Part shown: piece by piece, positions 45,302 to 55,867 of the stretch | Numbering within the stretch: the first letter of the stretch is position 1 | How the letters are laid out: every line of letters begins with the position of its first letter | Assembly (NCBI GenBank): GCA_030523725.1 | Contig: JAUNHV010000003.1 | Location: 119,571 to 183,570 of the forward strand | Direction: 5' to 3' | DNA length: 64,000 bases | From: Synergistaceae bacterium | Lineage (GTDB): Bacteria; Synergistota; Synergistia; Synergistales; Synergistaceae | Notes under the pieces: generated by a model | The model's database searches: none | What the model saw: the letters and a program-made list of their open reading frames with translations, nothing else | What the model was told of the DNA's origin: nothing | Made by a program: the position numbers and the translations under genes

Positions 45302-46843
45302 TTAGAAGCTTAATATTGTGCGGAAACGAAAAACGCTTTCCTGGCCAAAGCAAAGCTCGTCTTGATCTTTGCCATGTCCGTAGTCTCTCCAGTCATATTG
45401 GAGCTGGAAGGCTATTGCAGGGGAGTATTGATATTTGAAACCAAAGGTATAGTTTATTGTGTTATCAATATCTGTCTCGTCTCTATTATCAAACCGTTCA
45501 TACATGGCAAATGCCTTTAGCTTTTCTGTGAAATCCCTGTGAATGCCGACCTTGAAAAATGTGTAGTTGTATACAGCAAAACCAAACTTACCACCAAAAT
45601 TATACAATGGAGATTGGTAACCAATAGCAAAAAAGGCTGATGGATTATGTAAAAAACCTTCTCCCACTTGCCCATACTGCACCCAAAGGGAAAAGAGTTT
45701 TAAGAGACTTTGATCAGCTTCTGCTATAACTTGCCAATAATCAGAATTTTTATAGCTAATCTCTGGGTCGCCATCCTTGTCGAGTCCTTTTTCTATACCC
45801 TGAAATTGCTGGTGGTTAAATGTTCCCTTTATTTCAAGGCCGTTCAATATCTTCCAATATGCATAAACGCCATAATTAATTACGTTAGCTTGATCCAACT
45901 GACAAGTTACGCTGCCGGAATCCCTGCCCTTAAGACTTCCATCGAACTTTGCGTAGCGCCCAAAAAGACCAAGTTTTAGCTTTTCACTCTTGTAACTGAG
46001 CTTTGCACCATAGGTCATATAGACTTGATCCGTCCAGTCACCAGTTTTAATAGTATCTATAACCTGTGTATTTCTGCCAACATAGAAATCAAAATCAAAT
46101 TTTCCAAAGTCTTTGCGGAAGTCGAAGCCCATAAATCTGAGGTCTGACCAAAAAACATCTTCGTAACCCCAACCGCCATATTTTATACCAACAAGCTTGT
46201 ATTCTCTGTCCCAATCGTTTGTTTGGTAGCCAAATTTTCCTTTTATGTTCCATGGGAGTTTTGTGGAAAACCAAAGTCTATCCACCTTGAAGGTAGTTCC
46301 CTTTCCGTCAAGCCCTTCCTTGTTAAAACGCATCTGAAAAGCAGTGTCTTCATCAATTTGCTTGTCAATAAAAATACGAGCTCTATTAAAAGCCCAATAT
46401 GGCTGAGTTGTATGTTGGTCACTTCCCGAGAATTCAGCATCAATCCAAAAATTACCTCTAACACGAAATCCCTTGTGCCATTTTTCAAGCCCTGTAACTT
46501 TCTTTTCAATGTCCGTTAACTGGACACCCAAGGAGTTAAGTTCGTCCCTGAATTCCGAAACGAGCTTTTTAACTAACGTCAAATCTTCATTCGAGGCTTT
46601 TTCAAGGTCAATCTTTGCCAGGACTCGAGCTACAACAGATGCCATCTCGTATCTTGTGGCAAGATGCCCTCCCTTGTATTGACCGTCCTGGTAGCCACTA
46701 ACAACGCCACGGCTTGCTAAGAGTGCTACTGCATCATACGTCCAGTGTCCTGCTGGGACATCTGTAAATGGATTGCTTGCTGCGAATGTTTTTGTAGCAA
46801 ATACAATTATTACTATAAAAACTGCTATAAGAATTTTCTTCAT
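45302..46843 (-). CDS. SLH-domain outer-membrane porin, copy 2
   Basis: A 513-residue paralogue of the porin at 9376-11079 with the same plan: signal peptide (MKKILIAVFIVIIVFATKTFA), SLH domain (FTDVPAGHWTYDAVALLASRGVVSGYQDGQYKGG), coiled coil (about 80-115), then a barrel ending RTILSF. It is about 50 residues shorter, mostly in the barrel loops. The two copies may differ in pore selectivity or be switched under different conditions. It is transcribed alone, and the start ATG 46843 has a weak ribosome site (AAGGTAG). Confidence 0.92.
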   Translation of the reverse strand: MKKILIAVFIVIIVFATKTFAASNPFTDVPAGHWTYDAVALLASRGVVSGYQDGQYKGGHLATRYEMASVVARVLAKIDLEKASNEDLTLVKKLVSEFRDELNSLGVQLTDIEKKVTGLEKWHKGFRVRGNFWIDAEFSGSDQHTTQPYWAFNRARIFIDKQIDEDTAFQMRFNKEGLDGKGTTFKVDRLWFSTKLPWNIKGKFGYQTNDWDREYKLVGIKYGGWGYEDVFWSDLRFMGFDFRKDFGKFDFDFYVGRNTQVIDTIKTGDWTDQVYMTYGAKLSYKSEKLKLGLFGRYAKFDGSLKGRDSGSVTCQLDQANVINYGVYAYWKILNGLEIKGTFNHQQFQGIEKGLDKDGDPEISYKNSDYWQVIAEADQSLLKLFSLWVQYGQVGEGFLHNPSAFFAIGYQSPLYNFGGKFGFAVYNYTFFKVGIHRDFTEKLKAFAMYERFDNRDETDIDNTINYTFGFKYQYSPAIAFQLQYDWRDYGHGKDQDELCFGQESVFRFRTILSF

Positions 46844-46887
46844 ATTCTACCTTGACTATATTTTTTTACTTATTTGAACGGTAATTT

Positions 46888-48126
46888 TTATTTTTCATTA
46901 TTGACAAAGCATGTTGCAAACTGGGCAGCACAGCGACCGCTAAAACCACCATGGCGAAGTTCCCATTGCACAGCCTCTTTTTCAAACTCTTCCGTCTCAA
47001 CATCTTCTGACTTTGCTCCAAGCTTTATAGCGGTTTGGCGGGCAATGTTTAAATATTCTTCCTGCTCCGGTGAAACGAAACGTATCGCAAGACCAAAGCG
47101 GTCAACAAGCGATAATTTTTCCTGCATTGTTTCAGAAATATGCATGTCTTCTTCCTTGTCAGTTCTGTCATTCCATGTTTCTTTTATAAGGTGACGTCTG
47201 TTTGACGTTGCATAGATTAGCACATTTTCTGGCTTTGCTGTGATTCCACCTTCAATAAAGGCTTTCAAATATTTATATTCTGTTTCAAAATTTTCAAATG
47301 ATAGATCATCGAGGAATAGAATAAATCGATAATTTCTGTTCTTAACCTCATCCAAAATATCATCAAGATATGGAAAATGCTGTTTATAAACTTCTATAAT
47401 GCGAAGGCCGTCAAACGCATATCTGTTCAAGATTGCTTTAATTGTCGTAGATTTTCCAGTTCCGCCAGCACCATAAAGCAAAACATTGTTTGATGCTTTT
47501 CCAGCAATAAAATCTTCCGTATTTTTTATTATTTTCAGCTTCTGTGATTCATAACCAATGATGTCTGACAATTGCACATCTTGAATCGGATAGGCAGACT
47601 CAAGTGTTCTCTTATTAATGTTGTAGCGAAAAGCATTTGCCAAGGCAAATTTGCCACAGCCATAGGTTAAGTAAAATCTAGTAATTGCCCCTTCAAGCTC
47701 AAGAGGACTTTTTGCCTCTCCAAATTCCTTGGCAAAATTTGCAAACATGCGAGCCTTGCTTTCAAAATTAAAGGGGACATTCTTCTTTGGAACAAAGTTT
47801 ACAAGGCTATCACCGAAGGCTACAAAATTTGTTGCAAGTGGAGCCTTTTGCGCAAAGGTAAAAAGCTCTGCAACATCTGAACAAAATAGTTTGTAAAGAG
47901 AGCAATCTTTGTCAACGGTGTTTCTTTCGTTTGCGACAGAAAATGGATTTTCAGCCATCGCAACAAGATATGCAAGATAATTCTTGAAGACGTTTCCCGC
48001 TAAACCAAAGCGATGTGAGATCTCAATCATTTTGTATATTGCATCTGACCGTTCACCGCCGTAGGAATTCCAAAAGGCGTTTAATACCTTATCATTTGCA
48101 ATGTTTCTGTATAAGATAAAATTCAT
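46888..48126 (-). CDS. DUF815 AAA+ ATPase
   Basis: A 412-residue protein with a C-terminal AAA+ module (about residues 190-412): Walker A YGAGGTGKSTT, Walker B FRFILFLDDLSFE, sensor ATSNRRHLIKETW and an arginine-finger-like RFGLAIRF. The N-terminal half is DUF815-specific and helical. The family is widespread with unknown function. It starts at ATG 48126 and follows typA by 72 bp with a terminator between. Cofactor or client is not known. Confidence 0.88.
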   Translation of the reverse strand: MNFILYRNIANDKVLNAFWNSYGGERSDAIYKMIEISHRFGLAGNVFKNYLAYLVAMAENPFSVANERNTVDKDCSLYKLFCSDVAELFTFAQKAPLATNFVAFGDSLVNFVPKKNVPFNFESKARMFANFAKEFGEAKSPLELEGAITRFYLTYGCGKFALANAFRYNINKRTLESAYPIQDVQLSDIIGYESQKLKIIKNTEDFIAGKASNNVLLYGAGGTGKSTTIKAILNRYAFDGLRIIEVYKQHFPYLDDILDEVKNRNYRFILFLDDLSFENFETEYKYLKAFIEGGITAKPENVLIYATSNRRHLIKETWNDRTDKEEDMHISETMQEKLSLVDRFGLAIRFVSPEQEEYLNIARQTAIKLGAKSEDVETEEFEKEAVQWELRHGGFSGRCAAQFATCFVNNEK

Positions 48127-48153
48127 AATTAAACTTCCTAATTTACAAATTGT

Positions 48154-48186
48154 AACAAGAGGTGAAGCAAGCCTTCACCTCTTGTT
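48154..48186 (-). terminator. Terminator of typA
   Basis: A 14-bp stem (48154-48167 with 48173-48186) just after the typA stop. Confidence 0.75.
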
Positions 48187-48198
48187 GATTTTGTCTTC

Positions 48199-50091
48199 TT
48201 ATTCGTCTTCTTCCGCAGCTTTACCCGCTGCAATGCGTGCTTTACGTCTCAGCTCGTGGTCAAGGATAATCTTTCTAATGCGGACGAATGACGGTGTGAT
48301 TTCAACAAGCTCGTCATCTGCAATCCATTCCAAAGCAGAGTCTATTGTAACAGTTCTTGGAACATCCAGTATAATCATAGTGTCTTTTGTTGCGGAGCGG
48401 TGGTTTGTCTGTTGCTTGCGTTTTGTTGGGTTTACTGGAATATCTCTGTCCCTGCTTGCTTCACCGACAACCTGCCCATTGTAAACTTCTTCACCAGGTT
48501 TGATAAATAGAGTTCCACGTTCCTGTAGGTTTTCTAGTGCGTGGCTTGTGCATTGTCCAGTGTCCATGCTAACTAGTGAACCGTGGCTTCTTGAATGTAT
48601 TTCGCCAACCCACTCGCCATAACCAATAAAGCGAGAGGCGAGAATTCCAAGTCCCCTCGTGTCGGTCAGAAATTCACCTCTGTAACCTATTAACCCGCGA
48701 GTAGGAATTGTAAACTCAAGGCGCAAAACCCCAGTTCCCGTATTTTCCATATTTTTCAATTCTCCATGACGTGGAGCAAGTTTTTGAATTACTATGCCTT
48801 GATACTCCTCTGGAACGTCTATTATGACTTCTTCCATTGGCTCAAGAATTTTCCCGTTAGAATCCTTCTGCGTAATAACCTCTGGACGGGAGACACAGAG
48901 CTCAGAACCTTCACGACGAATTTCCTCAATTAGGATACCGAGGTGGAGCTCACCACGACCAGAGACCTTAATTCCGTCTGGCCGCCCTAGGTCTTCCATA
49001 CGCAAGGCAGCGTCCGTTTTTGTTTCTCTTTCAATTCGTGCTTTTAATTGACGAAGAGTTATAGCATTTCCGTCTCGTGAAGCAAATGGACTTGTGTTGA
49101 CAAGAAAGAACATGGAAACTGTGGGTTCTTCAATGTCAAGAGGTGGCATAGTTGCGTCAGTTAAACTTGGAGCGCTAATTGTATCGCCGAGGTCAATATT
49201 TTCCGGTCCCGTGAACCAAACAATGTCCCCTGCGCCAACTTCATCAACCTCAACTCTGTCGAGTCCCTTTGTAACATAAAGGTGTGTGCAGGTTGATGTA
49301 TCTGTGGAAACAACTTCCCAATCAGTTTGGTCGTAATCTTTCCACTTAGTATGGGTGCGAAGAATTCTATCGCCTTTCTTCAATGTGCCTTGCAAAATTC
49401 TACCGCAACCAATACGACCAAGATATTCACTCCATGAAAGAGTGCAGACCTGCATTAAGAACGGCTTATCCATTTCTGCCTTTGGTGCTGGCACTCTGTC
49501 AATGATTGTATGGAAAAGGTCGTCCATACCAGGATTAACTCCCTGCTGTTTCTTGGCAAGGTCTGTAACAAACCAACCCTGTAAGCCTGAACCGTAAAGA
49601 ATTGCAAAATCGCACTGTTCCTCTGTCGCACCAAGCTCAATAAAGAGGTCAAATGTTTTATCTAGTGCAATGTCCGGTTGGGCATTTGGTCTATCAACCT
49701 TGTTCACTATAACAATAGGACGAAGTCCGAGTTTTAGGGCTCTCATCAAAACATAACGAGTCTGCGGCATTGGTCCTTCATTTGCATCGACAAGAAGCAA
49801 AACAGAGTCGACCATAGAAAGCACGCGCTCAACCTCTCCAGAAAAGTCGGCGTGACCTGGGGTGTCAACAATATTTATCTTGTAGCCCTCCCACTCAACC
49901 GTGCATTGCTTTGACTTTATCGTGATGCCACGTTCCTTTTCTATGTTACCAGCATCCATCACACGTTCTTCAATAACTTGATTATCACGGAAAAGGTGCG
50001 AAGCCTTGAAAATTCCGTCTATAAGGGTTGTCTTTCCGTGGTCAATGTGAGCTATTATTGCAATATTTCTAATTTTTGATGCATCCTGCAT
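48199..50091 (-). CDS. typA: Ribosome-associated GTPase TypA/BipA
   Basis: A 630-residue translational GTPase. G1 is [10 protein letters not shown], the switch region [11 protein letters not shown]3 DTPGHADF, G4 NKVDRPNA. Domains II, III and V and the TypA-specific C-terminal domain (about 480-600) are complete: [27 protein letters not shown], then [13 protein letters not shown]. It aids 50S assembly and stress adaptation. ATG 50091 has GGAGGGAG upstream. An acidic tail (GKAAEEDE) ends the protein. Confidence 0.96.
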   Translation of the reverse strand: MQDASKIRNIAIIAHIDHGKTTLIDGIFKASHLFRDNQVIEERVMDAGNIEKERGITIKSKQCTVEWEGYKINIVDTPGHADFSGEVERVLSMVDSVLLLVDANEGPMPQTRYVLMRALKLGLRPIVIVNKVDRPNAQPDIALDKTFDLFIELGATEEQCDFAILYGSGLQGWFVTDLAKKQQGVNPGMDDLFHTIIDRVPAPKAEMDKPFLMQVCTLSWSEYLGRIGCGRILQGTLKKGDRILRTHTKWKDYDQTDWEVVSTDTSTCTHLYVTKGLDRVEVDEVGAGDIVWFTGPENIDLGDTISAPSLTDATMPPLDIEEPTVSMFFLVNTSPFASRDGNAITLRQLKARIERETKTDAALRMEDLGRPDGIKVSGRGELHLGILIEEIRREGSELCVSRPEVITQKDSNGKILEPMEEVIIDVPEEYQGIVIQKLAPRHGELKNMENTGTGVLRLEFTIPTRGLIGYRGEFLTDTRGLGILASRFIGYGEWVGEIHSRSHGSLVSMDTGQCTSHALENLQERGTLFIKPGEEVYNGQVVGEASRDRDIPVNPTKRKQQTNHRSATKDTMIILDVPRTVTIDSALEWIADDELVEITPSFVRIRKIILDHELRRKARIAAGKAAEEDE

Positions 50092-50178
50092 TTAGCTCCC
50101 TCCAATCTTACTAAAATGTAACTGATTATCTAACGTTTTTATTTATCTTACATGCGTATCGCAAACTGCGGAAAAAAA

Positions 50179-51516
50179 TTACCATTTTCCACCGCTAATG
50201 AGCAAAACTGTTAATAATATCGGGGCAACGAATCTACAAATGAAAAGCCAAACTGGGTAAAGTTTGAAAGGTATTTTACCTTCATTTGTAACTTCGTCCT
50301 TAGCTCCTTTTGACCAAAACCAGCCGACAAAAATGCAGATAAATATTGCAGTAACCGGCATAAGCCAGTTATTTATAACAAAGTCAACAGCATCAAGGAA
50401 GCCTTTACCAAAGATTTTGGGAACAAGTGGTGTCTCTGCTAGAGCAGATGGCGTACCAAGTGCAAAAACAACTATTCCCATTACTATTGAAGAAACTTTG
50501 CGATTCATCTTTAGTTGATCAATTCCGTATGCCACAACAACTTCAAAAAGTGCAATAGCAGATGTAATTGCCGCAATAAAAAAGAGGAGGAAGAAAGCAA
50601 GTTCGAATACCTTGCCAAATGGCATCTGTGTGAATACTCTTGGAAGTGTAATAAATGTTAGACCTGCACCGGCGTTTGGCACAATGCCAGTAGCTATACA
50701 AGCGGGAAAAATTACAAGCCCAGCTAGGAAAGCAACAAGAGTATCAAGTTCGACAACTGTGCGTGCAAGCCCAGTAATCTTTTCATCTTTTCCTAGGTAG
50801 CTGCCATAAGTGATAGCGATTCCCATGGCAAGCGATAAAGAAAAGAAAGCCTGGCCGGCAGCAGCGAGCATACCGTCTATCCCAAGTTTGCTAAAGTCCG
50901 GTATTAGATAGAACTTAACTCCCTCTATGGAACCCGCCAAGGTAAGGGATCTTGCTACTAAAACAAGAAGAATTACGAAAAGACCGGGCATAAGGATCTT
51001 GCATATTTTTTCAATTCCACTTGAAATGCCCTTAATGGTTATCCCCACCACAAGCAGCATATTTATAAGATGTAATGCAATACACAATTTTGGACTTTTG
51101 ATAAGAGCCATAAAAAATACATCTTCAGAGGCAGAAGTTTGAATTGACCCAATTAACCCACTGAAGGCAAATTTTACATAATAAATTATCCAACCGGCAA
51201 TGACGGAATAATATGACAAAATAACAAGTGCGGAAATAAAGCCAAACCAACCTACAATTGTCCAAAATCCGCCACCAAGACGTCTGAATGAGCCGACAGA
51301 ATCACTTTTTCCTGCACGACCGATAGCCCATTCAGCAATGGTAATAGAAATTCCAACGGTAAAAACTATGAGCAAGTAAAAGGCTAAGAAAGCTGCTCCG
51401 CCAAATTTGCCCGTAACATAGGGAAATCTCCAAATGTTTCCGAGTCCTATTGCAGAGCCTGCCGCCGCCATTAAAAAGCCGAACCTGCTGCCCCATTGTT
51501 CTCTTTTTTCTCCCAT
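50179..51516 (-). CDS. NSS-family Na+:amino-acid symporter
   Basis: A 445-residue SNF/NSS carrier (LeuT fold) with the signature start WGSRFGFLMAAAGSAIGLGNIWRFPYVTGKFGGAAFLAFYLL and a later GQAFFSLSLAMGIAITYGSYL. It has 11-12 membrane segments, with Asn and Gly of the NIWRFPY motif binding substrate and Na+. The imported amino acid cannot be named. ATG 51516 follows GGAG. Confidence 0.93.
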   Translation of the reverse strand: MGEKREQWGSRFGFLMAAAGSAIGLGNIWRFPYVTGKFGGAAFLAFYLLIVFTVGISITIAEWAIGRAGKSDSVGSFRRLGGGFWTIVGWFGFISALVILSYYSVIAGWIIYYVKFAFSGLIGSIQTSASEDVFFMALIKSPKLCIALHLINMLLVVGITIKGISSGIEKICKILMPGLFVILLVLVARSLTLAGSIEGVKFYLIPDFSKLGIDGMLAAAGQAFFSLSLAMGIAITYGSYLGKDEKITGLARTVVELDTLVAFLAGLVIFPACIATGIVPNAGAGLTFITLPRVFTQMPFGKVFELAFFLLFFIAAITSAIALFEVVVAYGIDQLKMNRKVSSIVMGIVVFALGTPSALAETPLVPKIFGKGFLDAVDFVINNWLMPVTAIFICIFVGWFWSKGAKDEVTNEGKIPFKLYPVWLFICRFVAPILLTVLLISGGKW

Positions 51517-51644
51517 TAGTAGGTAACTCCTTGTATAATAAAGTGTATAGTGTTGTTATTTTATTTTTTCGTGTGCAGAAAAATTCTCACGCACGGCGGG
51601 TATTATAGCAGAAAGACTGCATTTTGCATAGTTACAATAAGAAA

Positions 51645-51671
51645 GCGGAGTGAATCAAATGATTACTCCGC
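51645..51671 (-). terminator. Terminator of the AGCS gene
   Basis: A stem of GCGGAGT/ACTCCGC continued by AATCA/TGATT (51645-51671), 31 nt after the stop, with a T-rich minus-strand tail. Confidence 0.7.
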
Positions 51672-51701
51672 CAAGTTTTTCTAGCTCTTAAATTTATAAA
51701 A

Positions 51702-53081
51702 TTAAAGCAACTCGCCAGTTTTTCTTTTTGCGTCAAAGTCTTTTACTAGACTACGAACCTTTGCTGTCAAAAATAATAAGCAAATAAGGTTTGGAATTGA
51801 CATCATTCCGTTCAATGTGTCTGATAAATCCCAGAAGTTGGTGAGCAATTCGCCACCGCCGATTGCACCACAAAGGATAAGGACACACCAAAGAATCTTA
51901 AAAAAGGAGAAAACAATTTTGTTGTTGCCAAAAAGATATGCTAAGGCAGTCTCTGCGTACCAATACCAACCAAGTATTGTGGAAAGTGCAAAGAGGGAAA
52001 TAGAGATAGCGAGGATATAAACACCGAAATCGCCAAAAGCTGTATCAAAAGCAATGAGCACAAGCTGTGCACCAGTAAGGTCTGGGCAACTTGTTAAAAC
52101 GCCAGTCAACATAACCACGAGAGCGGACAAATTACAAATAACGATTGTATCAACAAAGACTTCAAAAAGTCCATACAAACCTTGGCGGACTGGGTGGTCT
52201 GTTTGCGCTGCGGAATGAACCATTGGTGCAGAGCCAAGCCCAGCTTCGTTTGAAAAGACACCTCGGGAGATCCCTCTTGTAATTGCGACCTTGACGCCCC
52301 AACCAGCGAGGGCACCGGGCAAAGCGGAAGGGTCTGAAAAGGCTGCTTTAAATACGTTTGCGAGTGTAGCAGGGATAACATCTAGATGCATAAAGACAAC
52401 AATCATCGAACCAACTATATAAAAGAGCGCCATAATAGGAACAAGATATGTTGTAACACTTGCAATGCTCGTGATACCACCCCAAACAACAAGTCCAACA
52501 AGTAACGCAATCGCAATACCTGTCCAAAGGTTAGGAAGATTGAAGCCCATTGACAATCCCTCTGCAACAGAGTTTGACTGAACCATGTTTCCAATTCCAA
52601 AAGAAGCAAGGATTGTCAAAACTGCAAAAATTGTTGCCAAGCATTTCCAACCAAGTGCTTTTTCCAAGATGTGCATTGTGCCGCCACGGAAGTTACCGTC
52701 TTTGTCTTGTTCTCTGTAATGGACAGACAAAATGATTTCTGAAAACTTTGTAGTCATACCGAAAATGGCAGAAAAAACCATCCAAACAAGTGCACCAGGA
52801 CCGCCAAGGTGAAGTGCTGTTGCAACACCTGCAATGTTACCAGTGCCGACTGTCGCTGCAAGTGCTGTTGCCATTGCAGCGAAGGAAGAAATATTTCCTT
52901 TGTTAGAATTTTTTTTTCTTATATTACCAAGGACTTCCTTGAACATAAGCCCAAAGTAACGAATCTGTGGAAAACCTAAAACGCAAGTAAGCCAAATCCC
53001 TGTGCCAACGAGGAGCGTAAGCATCCAAGGTCCCCACACAAAACTATTCAACAGTGAATTGAGCTGCCAAAACCACTTCAT
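51702..53081 (-). CDS. AGCS-family Na+:alanine/glycine symporter
   Basis: A 459-residue AGCS carrier: ALAATVGTGNIAGVATALHLGGPGALVWMVFSAIFGMTTKFSEI near residue 70-110, and FSNEAGLGSAPMVHSAAQTDHPVRQGLYGLFEVFVDT, both family hallmarks. About 11 membrane segments. It imports alanine or glycine with Na+. Together with sstT and the NSS carrier it gives the genome a Na+-driven amino-acid uptake set. Confidence 0.95.
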   Translation of the reverse strand: MKWFWQLNSLLNSFVWGPWMLTLLVGTGIWLTCVLGFPQIRYFGLMFKEVLGNIRKKNSNKGNISSFAAMATALAATVGTGNIAGVATALHLGGPGALVWMVFSAIFGMTTKFSEIILSVHYREQDKDGNFRGGTMHILEKALGWKCLATIFAVLTILASFGIGNMVQSNSVAEGLSMGFNLPNLWTGIAIALLVGLVVWGGITSIASVTTYLVPIMALFYIVGSMIVVFMHLDVIPATLANVFKAAFSDPSALPGALAGWGVKVAITRGISRGVFSNEAGLGSAPMVHSAAQTDHPVRQGLYGLFEVFVDTIVICNLSALVVMLTGVLTSCPDLTGAQLVLIAFDTAFGDFGVYILAISISLFALSTILGWYWYAETALAYLFGNNKIVFSFFKILWCVLILCGAIGGGELLTNFWDLSDTLNGMMSIPNLICLLFLTAKVRSLVKDFDAKRKTGELL

Positions 53082-53177
53082 GAAAATTTCTCCTTTTCTT
53101 CATCAAATCGGGGAATTATAGCAAAAAAAATAGGTTGTGTAAAGCGTTGAAGTAACGGAATGTAGAGAGTGTAGAGA

Positions 53178-53882
53178 TTATAGATTTCTTAGAATTTCAT
53201 TTTTGATGTCCAGTGCTTTTAGCGAATAACTTTCTCTTTCATTTTCTGTTAAATTAACACGGAATTTTTCTGTAATGACACCGTTGCTCATTACATAAAT
53301 ACTATCGGCTATTCGTACTGCTTCATCAAGGTTGTGTGTGACAAAAATTACACCCATTCCAGTTTCTTTTTTTATTCGTAATAGCTCCTTTTGAAGCATT
53401 GCCCGTGTGAAGTAGTCAAGCGCTGAAAACGGTTCATCCATGAAAATCAGTCTTGGTCGGCAAATGAGCATACGGGCAAGTGCCACACGGTGTGCCATAC
53501 CACCGGATAAATCTGCAGGAAATGTTTTTTCGTGTCCTGTAAGAGCGACAAGATCTATAACAGCTTGCGTTTTCCCTTTGTCTATTTGAAATTTTTCCAA
53601 TCCAAAATTTACATTGTCCCATACAGAGAGCCAAGGCATAAGTCGAGCCTCTTGAAAAACAAACCCTGGCTTTAATCCCCCGGGGAAAGTTATCTTACCG
53701 GAAGAAGGCTCTAGTAACCCTGCCATAATGCGAAGCATTACAGTTTTTCCTACCCCGCTACGCCCAAGAATGACAGAAACTTCATTTTCTTCAAAAGAGG
53801 CATTAACCCCCTGTAGGACCAGTTGCTTTTCCCCATCAGTTTCAAAATATTTGGTAAGATTTTCTACGGTAATCTGTGCCAT
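53178..53882 (-). CDS. ABC transporter ATPase (SsuB/NrtD type)
   Basis: A 234-residue ABC ATPase: Walker A GRSGVGKTV, Q-loop GFVFQEARLMPWLSVWDNV, signature LSGGMAHRVALARML, Walker B RLIFMDEPFSALD and H-loop THNLDEAVR. The QEARLMPWL block is typical of nitrate/sulfonate/taurine importers. It follows the permease gene by 5 nt. No binding protein of this class is in the same operon, but a TAXI-type one lies divergently at 54905. Confidence 0.92.
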   Translation of the reverse strand: MAQITVENLTKYFETDGEKQLVLQGVNASFEENEVSVILGRSGVGKTVMLRIMAGLLEPSSGKITFPGGLKPGFVFQEARLMPWLSVWDNVNFGLEKFQIDKGKTQAVIDLVALTGHEKTFPADLSGGMAHRVALARMLICRPRLIFMDEPFSALDYFTRAMLQKELLRIKKETGMGVIFVTHNLDEAVRIADSIYVMSNGVITEKFRVNLTENERESYSLKALDIKNEILRNL

Positions 53883-53887
53883 TATGT

Positions 53888-54655
53888 CTACCTGTTAGCT
53901 GTGATAATTTTTACGAGTTTTTGTGTTAGAAAATCTGTAACTACGCCAAGAACGGCAATAACAAGAACGCCGGCAATTACCTTGTCTGTTCGTGCCATAG
54001 CTCTAGCATCCAAAATCATGTAGCCAATGCCTGAGGTGGCGGCGATGAGTTCGGCGCTTATTATGGCACGCCATGCATAGCCAATGCCAAGACATAGACC
54101 TAGCAAAATTTCTGGCAAGGCAGAGGGAAGCATAATTTTGAAAAAAATCTTCTTTCTTGAAAATCCAAAAATTTGCCCAACTTCAATCAACTTTTTGTCA
54201 CAATAAAAAATACCGTGTTCAGTGTTTAAGAGGATTGGAAAAAGTGTGGCAAGCACAATTACTGTTATTTTTGGTGCTTCACCAATTCCAAGCCAAAGAA
54301 TAAGAAGCGGTATGAGTGAAAGCGGTGGTGTGTGACGAAGTACGGTTAATATTCCTTGAAAATATGATCGAAGAGCAGGACTTAAAACTGCTAATATCAC
54401 GAGAATAAATGTAATTCCGCAAGAAATGCCAAAGCCGGTAAAAAGACGACGAAGGCTCACCACTATATTTGATATAAGTTCACCATTTTGCAAAATTTCT
54501 ATAAATGTTTCATAGACCTGTTCAGGACTTGGCAAAACAAAACTAGAAACTAGAGCCTTTCTTGTTACAAATTCCCACAGGACAAAAATCAGAGCAAAGA
54601 TAAAAATTTGCTTCAAAAATATCTTTATCTTATTTCTATCTTTTAAGCTTTTCAC
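53888..54655 (-). CDS. ABC transporter permease (SsuC/TauC type)
   Basis: A 255-residue permease of the NitT/TauT class with five to six membrane segments, the start FVLWEFVTRKALVSSFVLPSPEQVYETFIE, and the EAA-like loop VGQIFGFSRKKIFFKIMLPSALPEILLGLCLGIGYAW. The start is GTG 54655 after GAGG. It pairs with the ATPase downstream. The substrate is unknown. Confidence 0.92.
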   Translation of the reverse strand: MKSLKDRNKIKIFLKQIFIFALIFVLWEFVTRKALVSSFVLPSPEQVYETFIEILQNGELISNIVVSLRRLFTGFGISCGITFILVILAVLSPALRSYFQGILTVLRHTPPLSLIPLLILWLGIGEAPKITVIVLATLFPILLNTEHGIFYCDKKLIEVGQIFGFSRKKIFFKIMLPSALPEILLGLCLGIGYAWRAIISAELIAATSGIGYMILDARAMARTDKVIAGVLVIAVLGVVTDFLTQKLVKIITANR

Positions 54656-54835
54656 AATTTAGCCTCACAAAAATTTAATTTAGCTATATATATCATGCTA
54701 AATAAAATTCTAGCATACAAAAAAATCACCGTCAAATTATTTGTAAAACTCAGCGAAGTGTAATTGCTCATAAAATCTACCTCATAATTGCTTTGCGTTT
54801 TGCACACATTTTTATCTCTATTTCAACAAAATTGC

Positions 54836-54864
54836 TTGACAGAGTTTTTACTTTGCATTACTAT
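54836..54864 (+). promoter_or_regulatory. Promoter of the TAXI-type binding-protein gene
   Basis: TTGACA (54836-54841), 17 nt, TACTAT (54859-54864), 41 nt before the start codon. Confidence 0.7.
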
Positions 54865-54904
54865 AACTCTGTCTTTGTTTAGATTATTTTGGAGGTCTTT
54901 GAAG

Positions 54905-55867
54905 ATGAAAAAGAAGTTATTATGTACATTGTTAGCCCTTGCGTTGGTTGCTGGTATTGCGTCTCTTGCATCAGCAAAGGTAATGCTTTCTATTGCGACA
55001 GCAGGTGAAAATAGCACATATCACAGATTTGGCAAGACTCTGGCGAACCTCATAACGCGAACTGGTCGTATGTCTTGTACAGCTGAGACATCAGGGGGAT
55101 CTGTTGAAAACATTCGTATCTTAAGTGATCCGGATGAAAATAACGAGCTTGCAGTAGCACAAAGTGACGTTCTTTTTATGGCTTTGCACAGTGATGCAAT
55201 GTTCCGTAATCTCCCCGTTAAAAATGTTCGAGCTTTGGCTGCCCTCTATGATGAACCTTTCTTTATCGTTGCGACAAAGAAGAGTGGCATAAAGACTGTA
55301 AGAGATCTGAAGGGCAAGAGAGTTTCTCTCGGACGTGTTGGTTCTGGTGGTGCTGCCGATGCTGCGCTTCTTTTTGAATCAGCCGACCTCGACATAAGAA
55401 AAGATTTTCAGTCAATTCTGTATGGTAACTATGGGGTTCTCAAAAGTTCATTCTTAAATGATCAAGTTGATGCAGGCGTTATTATGGGGGTTGATAATTT
55501 ACAATCTGTCTTGAAAACTTGCAAAGATCTTATTGTGTTATCTATCCCAAGTTCATTAACGTCAAAAGTTATAGCAGCACATCCATTTTTCTTCACAAAG
55601 AAATTTGCAAAGGGTGCTCTTGGTGCGGGAGTTGGTGAAGTAGTTACCTTGAGTGTAAAGGCAGTGCTTGTTGCTCCTTCCAGTCTTGCAAATGCAGATG
55701 TGGCAGATATTTTATCAACACTATGGGAAAATGTAGATAAATTCCATAAGCTTAGCCCGGAGTTAAAGTCTTTGAATATTGCACAAGCAACAAAAGGAGT
55801 TGCTATTCCATTGCATACAGGCGCGGTGAAGTTTTATCAGGCAAAGAAAGTTTTACAAAACAAGTAA
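54905..55867 (+). CDS. TAXI-family periplasmic solute-binding protein
   Basis: A 320-residue exported binding protein. A signal peptide (MKKKLLCTLLALALVAGIASLASA) precedes LSIATAGENSTYHRFGKTLANLITRTGRMSCTAETSGGSVENIRILSDPDENNELAVAQSDV, the TAXI (NMT1-like) start, and KGKRVSLGRVGSGGAADA. TAXI proteins usually serve TRAP transporters, but no DctQ/DctM gene is in the window; an ABC ATPase/permease pair without a binding protein lies divergently upstream. Start ATG 54905 follows GGAGG; the longer frame from 54788 has no ribosome site. Confidence 0.88.
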   Translation: MKKKLLCTLLALALVAGIASLASAKVMLSIATAGENSTYHRFGKTLANLITRTGRMSCTAETSGGSVENIRILSDPDENNELAVAQSDVLFMALHSDAMFRNLPVKNVRALAALYDEPFFIVATKKSGIKTVRDLKGKRVSLGRVGSGGAADAALLFESADLDIRKDFQSILYGNYGVLKSSFLNDQVDAGVIMGVDNLQSVLKTCKDLIVLSIPSSLTSKVIAAHPFFFTKKFAKGALGAGVGEVVTLSVKAVLVAPSSLANADVADILSTLWENVDKFHKLSPELKSLNIAQATKGVAIPLHTGAVKFYQAKKVLQNK

